This document shows, one piece after another, positions 23,709-30,247 of a DNA stretch of 50,104 nucleotides. Below the pieces are notes generated by a model. It worked only from the letters and a program-made list of their open reading frames with translations. It was not told where the DNA came from and did no database searches. Made by a program: the position numbers and the translations under genes. The stretch lies in IMG/VR virus record IMGVR_UViG_3300030045_000003, positions 1-50,104 of that record; one strand, 5' to 3'. Within the stretch, counting starts at the first letter, position 1. Every line of letters begins with the position of its first letter. The stretch is from a virus.

Positions 23709-23968
23709 TCGAGACTTTCTTTAGCCCGGATGGGCATGGGCTTGTGACGGCCATTCATGAAGCGTTCCGTCATGAAGCGAGGCTCGGCGGGGCTCCACGC
23801 CTCATCGTCGGCGCGAAGCTCGCCACCCGTGATGGATTCGAGCTTGACCTGTTGAGGGTGCGGAATGCCGAGCGTTTTCCATTCTGAGACGGTGTTCTCG
23901 CGCATGTTCAAAGCCCGCGCGAGCGCCCGTACCGTCATGTACTTTGTGAGTGCTTGATCCATGTTCAT
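23705..23968 (-). CDS. HTH transcriptional regulator (Cro/YdaS-like), candidate phage repressor
   Basis: 87 residues. The HTH spans about residues 10-40: MTVRALARALNMRENTVSEW, then GIPHPQQVKLESITGG, the pattern of YdaS/Cro-type regulators that ends in a GIP...E..TGG wing. The ATG at 23968 coincides with the start of transcription predicted from its own promoter (-10 at 23980-23975), so the mRNA would be leaderless, as with lambda cI from PRM. It faces the rightward early promoter across three operators. This is the only candidate in the window for the protein that binds the shared TMTCGG-N4-CCGATA sites. No CI-like cleavage domain is present. Confidence 0.75.
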   Translation of the reverse strand: MNMDQALTKYMTVRALARALNMRENTVSEWKTLGIPHPQQVKLESITGGELRADDEAWSPAEPRFMTERFMNGRHKPMPIRAKESLE

Positions 23969-23974
23969 GCCACG

Positions 23975-24009
23975 AGTGTCGCACGTCCGACACTATCGGT
24001 CAACCGAAG
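23975..24009 (-). promoter_or_regulatory. Leftward early promoter P1 with operators O1 and O2
   Basis: TTGACC (24003-23998), 17-nt spacer, GACACT (23980-23975). O1 (23977-23992, TGTCGCACGTCCGACA) overlaps the -10 and O2 (23994-24009, TATCGGTCAACCGAAG) covers the -35. The predicted start falls on the regulator's ATG. Confidence 0.75.
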
Positions 24010-24036
24010 TATTGCGTGTTTTCGCCGCAATTCCTG

Positions 24037-24065
24037 TTGACAATGTGTATCGGGTGTCCGGTACT
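24037..24065 (+). promoter_or_regulatory. Rightward early promoter P2 with operator O3
   Basis: TTGACA (24037-24042), 17-nt spacer, GGTACT (24060-24065). O3 is TATCGGGTGTCCGGTA at 24048-24063. It drives the gene at 24089 and faces P1 across the 120-bp divergent control region. Confidence 0.75.
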
Positions 24066-24088
24066 TGGGCACCAACGGAAAGGACACC

Positions 24089-24352
24089 ATGACCGCAACC
24101 ACCGCACTGGGCCGCGTCTCACTCCAGCTTCGCGCCGCCCAGGACGCCAGCGACAAGCTCAACGCCTTTTTGGCAAAGCGCGCGGACGCAGGCCACTACA
24201 TCACCCAAATCGCACGCGACCTGGAAACCGCGCTGGCGCTGGCAGAGGCTTCGCTGCTGGCCGCACAACCGCCGCTGCATGACCAGGTCATCATCGGCGA
24301 GCGACCGGCGGTTGCCGCTTTTTTCGTCCTCGACCTCGGAGTCAACAAATGA
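24089..24352 (+). CDS. First rightward early gene, unknown
   Basis: 87 residues, helical, alanine-rich (RVSLQLRAAQDASDKLNAFL, DLETALALAEASLLAA). Ribosome-binding site GGAAAGGA 5 nt before the ATG. Its TGA overlaps the next start by four bases. As the first gene from the divergent control region it may counter the host or regulate; no family is recognised. Confidence 0.68.
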   Translation: MTATTALGRVSLQLRAAQDASDKLNAFLAKRADAGHYITQIARDLETALALAEASLLAAQPPLHDQVIIGERPAVAAFFVLDLGVNK

Positions 24353-24603
24353 ACACTCAACCCCTGATCGAGCGCCGCGGTGAGAACTTCTGGCGCAACA
24401 GCGACACGGGCCAGCCCTTGCCGTTCCCGGATGACGTGGAGGCCGCGAACGCCATCCCGCCCGACCACTCGCGCACCTTCCGCCCGGTCTACATGGCTCA
24501 CCCCGTGAGCCTGTGGCCGGTCATCCTGTCGGCAGTCAGCGCCATCATCTGCGCCGCAGTGCTGGTCTGGTTCGCCGTCGATTCAGTGAGGCACCACGCA
24601 TGA
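24349..24603 (+). CDS. Small early single-span membrane protein
   Basis: 84 residues. A soluble N-terminal half with ERRGENFWRNSDTGQPLPFP precedes one clear transmembrane helix (WPVILSAVSAIICAAVLVWF, about 57-76) and a short basic tail, so the N-terminus is probably periplasmic or the protein is a C-tail anchor. It overlaps both neighbours by ATGA. Early membrane proteins often block superinfection or modify the envelope; this is only a possibility. Confidence 0.68.
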   Translation: MNTQPLIERRGENFWRNSDTGQPLPFPDDVEAANAIPPDHSRTFRPVYMAHPVSLWPVILSAVSAIICAAVLVWFAVDSVRHHA

Positions 24604-24749
24604 TCGATCACAACTATCGCAACCGATCTTCAGCCTTCACCGGGCGCGCCCCGCGCACGCTCTCCGAGCGCTGGCCTGACATGCCCGTGAGCCGCATGGG
24701 CTGGCCGGGCTTCTGGCATCGGCTTGTCGTTTTCCTTGTCGGGCACTGA
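24600..24749 (+). CDS. Small early protein, unknown
   Basis: 49 residues, basic, with several Trp and Pro (RWPDMPVSRMGWPGFWHRL) and a weakly hydrophobic end (LVVFLVGH) that may touch the membrane. Translation probably coupled by its ATGA overlap with the membrane protein gene. No family recognised. Confidence 0.55.
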   Translation: MIDHNYRNRSSAFTGRAPRTLSERWPDMPVSRMGWPGFWHRLVVFLVGH

Positions 24750-24755
24750 TTTCGC

Positions 24756-24784
24756 TTGACGGGCAGTCTCGGGTGTCCGATACT
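24756..24784 (+). promoter_or_regulatory. Rightward promoter P3 with operator O4 (recombination genes)
   Basis: TTGACG (24756-24761), 17-nt spacer, GATACT (24779-24784). Operator TCTCGGGTGTCCGATA at 24767-24782. The following leader can form a CTTC/GAAG hairpin and ends in the ribosome-binding site ACCGGAGAAC. The promoter, operator and leader are near-identical to those at 33434-33498. Confidence 0.82.
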
Positions 24785-24819
24785 TCGTTCACTGAAGCAG
24801 TAAGCAACCGGAGAACATC

Positions 24820-25011
24820 ATGCTGACTATCCACATCAAGACCGACGCCGACTTCACGCCTTCTGGTGCGCGCTCTTTTCGCATTGTCACTCACACGCGC
24901 GGAGTTCGGAAACTTTGGCTCTACGTGTCTGGACGGCGGTATCGCGACCTCGCGCCGACCCCGGAAAATCTCGCCATGGCGCGCGAGTGGATCGCGGCCC
25001 GCACAGCCTGA
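24820..25011 (+). CDS. Small early protein, unknown
   Basis: 63 residues, basic, with alternating hydrophobic residues that suggest a small beta sheet (MLTIHIKTDADF, SFRIVTHTRGVRKLWLYVSG) and a C-terminal helix. First gene after P3 and upstream of RecT. The similar-size first gene after P5 (33499) also has a beta-type pattern but no clear sequence match. Confidence 0.6.
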   Translation: MLTIHIKTDADFTPSGARSFRIVTHTRGVRKLWLYVSGRRYRDLAPTPENLAMAREWIAARTA

Positions 25012-25064
25012 AGAAACAGCCCCTCGCAGGGCTTGCATCAACAACACAACGAGGGCGACAACCC

Positions 25065-26072
25065 ATGAACGACATTCAGCTTATCGAGAAGTCGATTCTC
25101 GACCTGGAGCCGGCTTTCGAGCGGATCAACACGGACAAAAGCATCGTGTTTGCGCGCGAGGCTGAGTTCGCCATTCAGATCATCACGAACAGCAACTACT
25201 GCCTCAAGATCGCGAAGGAAAATCCGCAGAGCGTCCGCGATGCCGTCACCAACATCGCGGCCATGGGGGTGAGCCTGAACCCGGCGCGCAAACAGGCATA
25301 CCTTGTGCCACGCAAGGGCGGCATTACGCTGGTCATCAGCTACATGGGCCTGCTGGACATCGCGATTCAGTCGGGCTCGATCCTCTGGGGGCAGGCGGAA
25401 ATCGTCTATGCCGCCGACCTTGTGGCGCCGTTCGAGTTCACCATAAACGGGTACGACCAGCCGCCGACCCACAAACGCAACCCATTCGCCAAGGATCGCG
25501 GCGAAATTGTCGGCGTGTACGTCGTGGTCAAAACCCGCGATGGCGATTACCTCACCACGACGATGACGGCCAGCGAGGTATGGGACATTCGCGAACGCTC
25601 CGATGCATGGCAGGGCTACATGAAGGACAAGAGCAAGAAATGCCCGTGGGTGACCGACGAAACCGAGATGGTCAAGAAGACGGTCATCAAGAGGGCCTAC
25701 AAGACCTGGCCCAAGACTGAGCGCCTGGACAATGCCGTCCATCACCTCAACACCGCGGCCGGCGAGGGCATCACCTTCGCCGCGTCCGAAACGCCGCCGC
25801 AAGCGACCGCCGGCCTCATCGAGGGCGCGACCAAGGAAATCCCGCGCGAGCAGGTCATCCACAACGCGGCCATGGCTTGCATTGCCAAGTTCGAGACCGG
25901 CGACGAAATGGGGGCGTTCGAGGAAGTCGAATGGGTCACCGACAGCGACGAAATGATGCTGCTGTGGGGCATCCTTGGCAAGCAGCGCGCCAAGCTCCGA
26001 AACACCCTCAAGCGACTGGCCGCTGAAGCGCGCGCCAAGCAAGAAAACATCGACAAGGGCACGACGAAATGA
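25065..26072 (+). CDS. recT: RecT-family single-strand annealing protein
   Basis: 335 residues from ATG 25065 with the leader GAGGGCGACAACCC. Signature features are VTNIAAMGVSLNPARKQAYL, LVPRKGGITLVISYMGLLDI and a basic C-terminal half with KCPWVTDETEMVKKTVIKRA. RecT/Redbeta proteins coat 3' single strands and anneal them, making phage genomes concatemeric and recombinogenic. The gene overlaps the coiled-coil gene by four bases. No RecE, lambda-exo or YqaJ-type exonuclease was found, which is unusual for a RecT operon. Confidence 0.92.
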   Translation: MNDIQLIEKSILDLEPAFERINTDKSIVFAREAEFAIQIITNSNYCLKIAKENPQSVRDAVTNIAAMGVSLNPARKQAYLVPRKGGITLVISYMGLLDIAIQSGSILWGQAEIVYAADLVAPFEFTINGYDQPPTHKRNPFAKDRGEIVGVYVVVKTRDGDYLTTTMTASEVWDIRERSDAWQGYMKDKSKKCPWVTDETEMVKKTVIKRAYKTWPKTERLDNAVHHLNTAAGEGITFAASETPPQATAGLIEGATKEIPREQVIHNAAMACIAKFETGDEMGAFEEVEWVTDSDEMMLLWGILGKQRAKLRNTLKRLAAEARAKQENIDKGTTK

Positions 26073-27265
26073 CCGAAACAATCGACCGCACCCCGAGCGC
26101 CACGGCGCTTGCCATCCGCGCCAGCCTGGATCAACTGGACGGCGCGCTGGCCGAGTTCGAGAAGATCGAGGCCGGCTTCGCGGAATTGGAGAAGGCTCAC
26201 CCTGCCAATCTCGCGTGCGACGTGACGACGCCGGCCGGCATGCGCGAGGCCATCGCGGGCCGGGCCGCATGGCGCGATCCCCGCATCGCCACGGAGAAGG
26301 CGCGCAAGGCCGGCAAAGCCCCCGTGCTGGCGCTCGGAAAGGACATCGACGCCCGCGCCGCTGCGATCACGCTTCGCCTGGAAGCCGGAGAGGCGAACTA
26401 CGATGACCAGATCAAGGTCGAGGAAAAGCGCAAGGCGGCAGAAGCCGAGGAAAAGCGCCTGGCCGAACTCGCCCGACGCGAGCGCAATTCGGCCATCCTG
26501 ACGGCCATCCGCCAGCGCGCGTTCGACATGCAGGGCAAGCCGGCGAGCGTCATCAGTGGGGCCATCGTCCAACTGCATGTCGATGGCGCGGCCGGCTTCG
26601 GGCTGGACAAGGACTACAAGGCGCTGGAATCCGCGGCCGTTGACGACACGCGCGAGAAGCTGCGCGACATGCACCAAGCGGCAATCGAGCGCGAGGCCGA
26701 AGACGCCGCCCGCAAGGCGGAAGCGCTGGCGCTGGCGGCGGAACGGGCCGAGCTGCAGAAGCTGCGCGATGAACAGGCTGCGCGCGAACGGGCGGCACGC
26801 GAAGAAATCGAGGCCCAGCGGCGCGAGGCTGACGCGATCCGCGCGAAGGCCGACGCCGAGGCGCGCGCCCTTCGCGACGCCGAGGAAGCTCGCCTGCGCG
26901 CCGAGCGCGCGGAACAACAGGCCAGGATCGACGCCGAACGGGCGGAACTGCGCAAGGCCCAGGACGAGGCCGACAAGGCCCGGCGCGCCCGCGAAGAAGC
27001 CGAGGCGCGCGAGCGGATCGCGGTGCAGCAGGCGGCGGCTGAAACCGAGCGCCGCAAGCAGGATGAGGCAGCGCGGGAAGAACGCGCCCGCGCCGAGGCG
27101 GAACTGAAGCGGATGCAGGAGAGTCATGCGGCCGATGCGCGCGGTCGCGATGCGTGGGCTGACCTTGCGCACGTCTGCGAGATGGTCATGGCCGGCGAGA
27201 AGATCGCCGCCATTCGAGCCGCTGCCGCCGCCGCCTTGGAAAAGGCTGGACGCTCCAAGGTCTGA
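26069..27265 (+). CDS. Large coiled-coil protein coupled to RecT
   Basis: 398 residues. Residues about 1-110 are a globular-helical head (LDQLDGALAEFEKIEAGFAE, KDIDARAAAITLRLEAGEAN). From about 110 to 360 the chain is an almost unbroken Ala/Glu/Arg coiled coil (for example EKRLAELARRE, RAEQQARIDAERAELRKAQD). The end is a short helical domain with GEKIAAIRAAAAAALEKAG. It sits where a RecT-partner exonuclease would be expected, and related coiled-coil proteins accompany RecT in other phages, possibly as an assembly scaffold. No nuclease motif is visible. Confidence 0.72.
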   Translation: MTETIDRTPSATALAIRASLDQLDGALAEFEKIEAGFAELEKAHPANLACDVTTPAGMREAIAGRAAWRDPRIATEKARKAGKAPVLALGKDIDARAAAITLRLEAGEANYDDQIKVEEKRKAAEAEEKRLAELARRERNSAILTAIRQRAFDMQGKPASVISGAIVQLHVDGAAGFGLDKDYKALESAAVDDTREKLRDMHQAAIEREAEDAARKAEALALAAERAELQKLRDEQAARERAAREEIEAQRREADAIRAKADAEARALRDAEEARLRAERAEQQARIDAERAELRKAQDEADKARRAREEAEARERIAVQQAAAETERRKQDEAAREERARAEAELKRMQESHAADARGRDAWADLAHVCEMVMAGEKIAAIRAAAAAALEKAGRSKV

Positions 27266-27266
27266 A

Positions 27267-27929
27267 ATGGAGAAAGCTCTCATTGAAAGGCGCGAGCGCC
27301 TCATCCGAGGCATTCGCGGCTACGCTTCGATCCTGCGAGTGCTCATGACCAGCAACGCGACCACGGCGCAACTATCGGCCGTGATGAGCTTTGGTGGTTC
27401 GGAGAAGACGAACCGCATCGCCATCAATCGCCTGCTTCGGCGGCTCGCGCCGGACGTCGTTCACATCGCCGGATGGGCTCGCGAAATCGGATGCCCGCCA
27501 TGCGAGATTTGGGCCTTTGGCCCAGGCGAGAACGCCCCTGCGCCACCAAGGCTGGATGGCAGCAAGCGCACGCGCATCAACGCGGCCCCGCGCCGCCATC
27601 GAATCGAGACGATGACCTTCGCCAGCATCATCATTGCCCTGCGCGACGGTCATTCGGTCATCGACCTGGCAGAACTGTCTGGTAGCGCCCTGACGGCTCT
27701 CTATCCGTTCATGAGGCACGCGCATTCCATCGGCCTTGTGCACATCGCGGAGTGGCACCGCCAGGCGTGCAGCAACCCGCGCCCGGTATTCGTGCTTGGT
27801 GCCGGCCGGGATGCGCCCAGGCCGAAGCCGCTGCCGAAGATCGTGACCGACCGACGATATAACGCCGCCCGGAAGTCGCGCAGGGTCGCCACATCTATTT
27901 GCAGAATGATGGCATCGCCGCTTGCATAA
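27267..27929 (+). CDS. Protein with two repeated winged-helix-like halves
   Basis: 220 residues from ATG 27267, chosen because it follows the coiled-coil stop by one base. The two halves are related: VVHIAGWAREIGCPPCEIWA, then FGPGENAPAPP, matches LVHIAEWHRQACSNPRPVFV, then LGAGRDAPRPKP. Each is preceded by a helical HTH-like segment. Such doubled winged-helix proteins with an ending GxGxDAPRP occur in phages of proteobacteria and probably bind DNA. Role unknown; last gene before promoter P4. Confidence 0.65.
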   Translation: MEKALIERRERLIRGIRGYASILRVLMTSNATTAQLSAVMSFGGSEKTNRIAINRLLRRLAPDVVHIAGWAREIGCPPCEIWAFGPGENAPAPPRLDGSKRTRINAAPRRHRIETMTFASIIIALRDGHSVIDLAELSGSALTALYPFMRHAHSIGLVHIAEWHRQACSNPRPVFVLGAGRDAPRPKPLPKIVTDRRYNAARKSRRVATSICRMMASPLA

Positions 27930-27950
27930 GTCTCGGAAGTCCGATATAGT
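27922..27950 (+). promoter_or_regulatory. Rightward promoter P4 with operator O5
   Basis: TTGCAT (27922-27927), 17-nt spacer, TATAGT (27945-27950). Operator TCTCGGAAGTCCGATA at 27931-27946. The following leader, ending in ACCGGAGACACCCG, resembles those of P3 and P5. It should drive the 12-gene set up to 33426, including the TnpB-like gene and the CRISPR mini-array. Confidence 0.75.
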
Positions 27951-27985
27951 CGAGTCTTCGATCAGCAAACAACCGGAGACACCCG

Positions 27986-28138
27986 ATGATCTATCCGCGC
28001 TATGCCGTCAAGGCCGCATACGACACCGCGATGACGCTCTACCGCACGTACCAGGAAGCCATCGAGGCCGTCGCCCGCGAACTCTGCATTCCGGTCGAAC
28101 AGGTCGAGGAAGCGCTGGCGCCGGAGTCTGTGCAATGA
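27986..28138 (+). CDS. Small helical early protein, unknown
   Basis: 50 residues (MIYPRYAVKAAYDTAMTLYR; later EAVARELCIPVEQVEEAL, which is HTH-like). It has a good ribosome-binding site CCGGAGACA and is the first gene after P4. Its stop overlaps the next start (ATGA). It may be a tiny DNA-binding protein; function unknown. Confidence 0.62.
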   Translation: MIYPRYAVKAAYDTAMTLYRTYQEAIEAVARELCIPVEQVEEALAPESVQ

Positions 28139-28311
28139 CGCGCGGCTTTGAACCCTGCATGTGCGGCGCGACGGACTGCCCCTCGTGCGGCCCGGCGCAG
28201 GGCTATGCCGTTCGGCGCGTCTGGGTGCATGGGCGAGGCTATCGCTACATCAACCCGGACGAGGAAGCAACCGAAGATGAGTCGGCCGATCAAATCGACG
28301 GCGCCGACTGA
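28135..28311 (+). CDS. Small zinc-ribbon protein
   Basis: 58 residues. The start MTRGFEPCMCGATDCPSCGP carries C-x-C...C-x2-C, a compact metal site, followed by a basic middle (RRVWVHGRGYRY) and an acidic tail. Its start overlaps the previous stop by four bases. Similar cysteine-rich mini-proteins are frequent in this operon; role unknown. Confidence 0.62.
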   Translation: MTRGFEPCMCGATDCPSCGPAQGYAVRRVWVHGRGYRYINPDEEATEDESADQIDGAD

Positions 28312-28342
28312 CATCACCCGAATAGACCAAGGAAGGAAGAAG

Positions 28343-28726
28343 ATGAGCAACGACATCAAGGAGTTCGAAGACCTGAACGGCCACACGCTGGCGCAGTGCT
28401 TCAAGACCAGCGACGACGGCGAATTGCATTTCGTCTTGGCGGATGGACGGCAGTTCAAGCTGCACCATAACCAGGACTGCTGCGAATCCGTCTACATCGA
28501 GAGCATCGTTGGCGATCTAGCCGACCTCGTTGGATCGCCGCTGACGATGACCGAGGAAGTCAGTAGCTCGGAACTCACGCCAGAACAGATCGAACACCAA
28601 AGCGGATGCGACTCGTTTACTTGGACGTTCTACAAGCTGGCCACGATCAAGGGCTACGTGGACGTTCGCTGGTTCGGTAGCTCGAATGGCTACTACAGCG
28701 AATCCGTCAGCTTCGATCAAATCTGA
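28343..28726 (+). CDS. Conserved phage protein (DUF7448-like)
   Basis: 127 residues from ATG 28343 with AAGGAAGGAAGAAG upstream. It ends in YVDVRWFGSSNGYYSESV, the conserved signature of a small phage/bacterial family. The middle has HNQDCCESVYIESIVGDL. All-beta pattern; no catalytic motif. Function unknown. Confidence 0.68.
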   Translation: MSNDIKEFEDLNGHTLAQCFKTSDDGELHFVLADGRQFKLHHNQDCCESVYIESIVGDLADLVGSPLTMTEEVSSSELTPEQIEHQSGCDSFTWTFYKLATIKGYVDVRWFGSSNGYYSESVSFDQI

Positions 28727-28746
28727 CCGCGCTACCGGAGCCTGAC

Positions 28747-29154
28747 ATGGACAACGCCATCGCTTGCCCGTACTGCCATGCGCCTGCCCGGCTGGTGTCG
28801 GGTGAGGCGATCTATCCGCATCGGGTCGATCTCTATGACCTGAAGTTTTGGCAGTGCCAACCTTGCGATGCCTACGTGGGTTGCCACAAGGCGGGTGCGA
28901 TGACCGACACGGGCCGCAGCGATGGAACATTCCCGCTCGGGCGCTTGGCGAATGCGGAACTTCGTCGGGCGAAGTCTGCCGCTCATGCCGCGTTCGATCC
29001 GCTGTGGAAGTCGAAGCGCATGAAGCGCCGCGACGCTTACGGCTGGCTCGCACGCGAACTCGGAATCAGTCGCGACAACTGCCACATCGGCATGTTTGAC
29101 GTTGACGCGTGCAGAGCTGTTGTGGCCGCTGCATCGAACTTCAGGAAGGACTGA
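28747..29154 (+). CDS. DUF3268-like zinc-finger protein
   Basis: 135 residues. CPYCHAPARL with C-x2-C, then WQCQPCDAYVGCHK with C-x2-C, form a zinc ribbon typical of DUF3268 phage proteins. The C-terminal half is helical and basic (WKSKRMKRRDAYGWLAREL). Probably binds nucleic acid; function unknown. Its stop lies 1 nt before the next ATG. Confidence 0.75.
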   Translation: MDNAIACPYCHAPARLVSGEAIYPHRVDLYDLKFWQCQPCDAYVGCHKAGAMTDTGRSDGTFPLGRLANAELRRAKSAAHAAFDPLWKSKRMKRRDAYGWLARELGISRDNCHIGMFDVDACRAVVAAASNFRKD

Positions 29155-29155
29155 C

Positions 29156-29551
29156 ATGGACAACGACAAGGGGCTGGGAAGCATGACCAATAGCGCCAGT
29201 GCGGTGGAACGTCTGCGGGCTTCGCTTTTGACATGGGCGGGCCGAGAAGGCTCCATCGTCAATCAAAACGACATCCACGCCGTCCTGGACACCCTCGCCG
29301 AAAAGGAGTCCGAGCTGAAGGGCGCCTACGAGTTGCTGCACGCCACCGAGGACAAGGCTGTCGCCAAGGAGTCCGAAGTGCAGGCTTTGCGGGAGGTCAT
29401 CGACCACACCGTCAAGACCATCGAGAGGCAACTCGACCTGATCGGCGAACGCGCTCCCGGGAAGTTCCTCGACAAGACGCCGGTCATGCGCAGCTTGCAG
29501 GCGCACGTCAAGAGACTGAGCGCCGCCCTCAACCCGAAGGAAGACCAATGA
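29156..29551 (+). CDS. Coiled-coil early protein; gene carries the protospacer-like match to spacer 2
   Basis: 131 residues from ATG 29156, preceded by GGAAGGACTGAC. A second in-frame ATG at 29183 (MTNSASAVERL) also has a purine-rich leader. The protein is mainly helical, with a coiled coil over residues 45-90 (LAEKESELKGAYELLHATED, AKESEVQALREVIDHTVKTI). Bases 29179-29210, over the second ATG, match spacer 2 of the phage's own mini-array in 30 of 32 positions on the opposite strand. Homologues of this gene in related phages are therefore the probable target. Function of the protein is unknown. Confidence 0.7.
   Translation: MDNDKGLGSMTNSASAVERLRASLLTWAGREGSIVNQNDIHAVLDTLAEKESELKGAYELLHATEDKAVAKESEVQALREVIDHTVKTIERQLDLIGERAPGKFLDKTPVMRSLQAHVKRLSAALNPKEDQ
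29179..29210 (-). other. Protospacer-like match to spacer 2 of the phage mini-array
   Basis: The minus strand here equals spacer 2 (31577-31608) except at spacer positions 22 (C in spacer, T here) and 32 (G in spacer, T here). The PAM-proximal seed is perfect. The two bases 5' of it on the minus strand are AC, not the CC preferred by type I-F. One mismatch changes Asn to Asp in the encoded protein, as expected between homologous alleles. Confidence 0.88.
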
Positions 29552-29763
29552 CCATCTACAAATTCAACGCGCAAGTCACCATAAGCGTCTACACCGAAGT
29601 CGAGGCCGATAGCGCGTCAGAAGCTTTGGAGATCGCCAAGGAACGAGAAGTCGGGCAGCTGTGCCACAACGCCGTCTACCCTGACTGTGACGAGGCATGG
29701 TTCACCGATGAACTGGATGGCCAGCCCGAAAAGATCACGCTGAACGAGGTTTCCGATGAATGA
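29548..29763 (+). CDS. Small early protein, unknown
   Basis: 71 residues. A beta-rich start (MTIYKFNAQVTISVYTEVEA) is followed by a helix SASEALEIAKEREV and an acidic end. The pattern resembles small DpnD/PcfM-like phage domains. Its start overlaps the previous stop by ATGA and its stop overlaps the next gene by 8 nt. Function unknown. Confidence 0.65.
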   Translation: MTIYKFNAQVTISVYTEVEADSASEALEIAKEREVGQLCHNAVYPDCDEAWFTDELDGQPEKITLNEVSDE

Positions 29764-30247
29764 CACCCCCGCCCCTGGCGAGCCGATCAGCTTGCCTGAG
29801 CCATCTCCCATCGTCGGCGAAGCCGGCCGTAACAGCGTTCGCTGGGGTCTCGGCTACACCGCCGCTCAAGTCCGCAACATCGTTGCAGCCGACCGCGCCC
29901 ATGGTGCTGCGAGCCCTGACGTGACAAAGATGTTGGAGGCGTTGAAACTCGCTCGTCGCACGCTGTCAATGATGAAGCCTTGGGATGCCTACGACGCGGA
30001 GTTGCTTCAGAAGGCAGTCGCCGCCATCGACGCTCTCGGTGCTGCCGCAACCCAGGCGAGGGCTGCTGTGGGGACAGAGCATGGGCGCCGGCTAGTGCGC
30101 GCCCTGGTTCGTGCGGCATGTCTGCAAGAGAGAGAGCCCAGCGAAAAGAACCAAAACGCATACCACTCGGCGCGCGAGACGGTCGAAGCCGCACTCTCTG
30201 CGCAGACCCCTGGCGAGGGGTGGACGGCAAAGGACTCCGAAAAATGA
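29756..30247 (+). CDS. Early protein upstream of the TnpB-like gene, unknown
   Basis: 163 residues. A Pro-rich start is followed by helices (YTAAQVRNIVAADRAHG, VTKMLEALKLARRTLSMM, QKAVAAIDALGAAATQ). No catalytic motif. Its last codons overlap the TnpB-like start (ATGA at 30244-30247), so the TnpB-like protein is translated by coupling to this gene. This argues that TnpB is now part of the phage operon rather than an independent transposon. Confidence 0.62.
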   Translation: MNDTPAPGEPISLPEPSPIVGEAGRNSVRWGLGYTAAQVRNIVAADRAHGAASPDVTKMLEALKLARRTLSMMKPWDAYDAELLQKAVAAIDALGAAATQARAAVGTEHGRRLVRALVRAACLQEREPSEKNQNAYHSARETVEAALSAQTPGEGWTAKDSEK

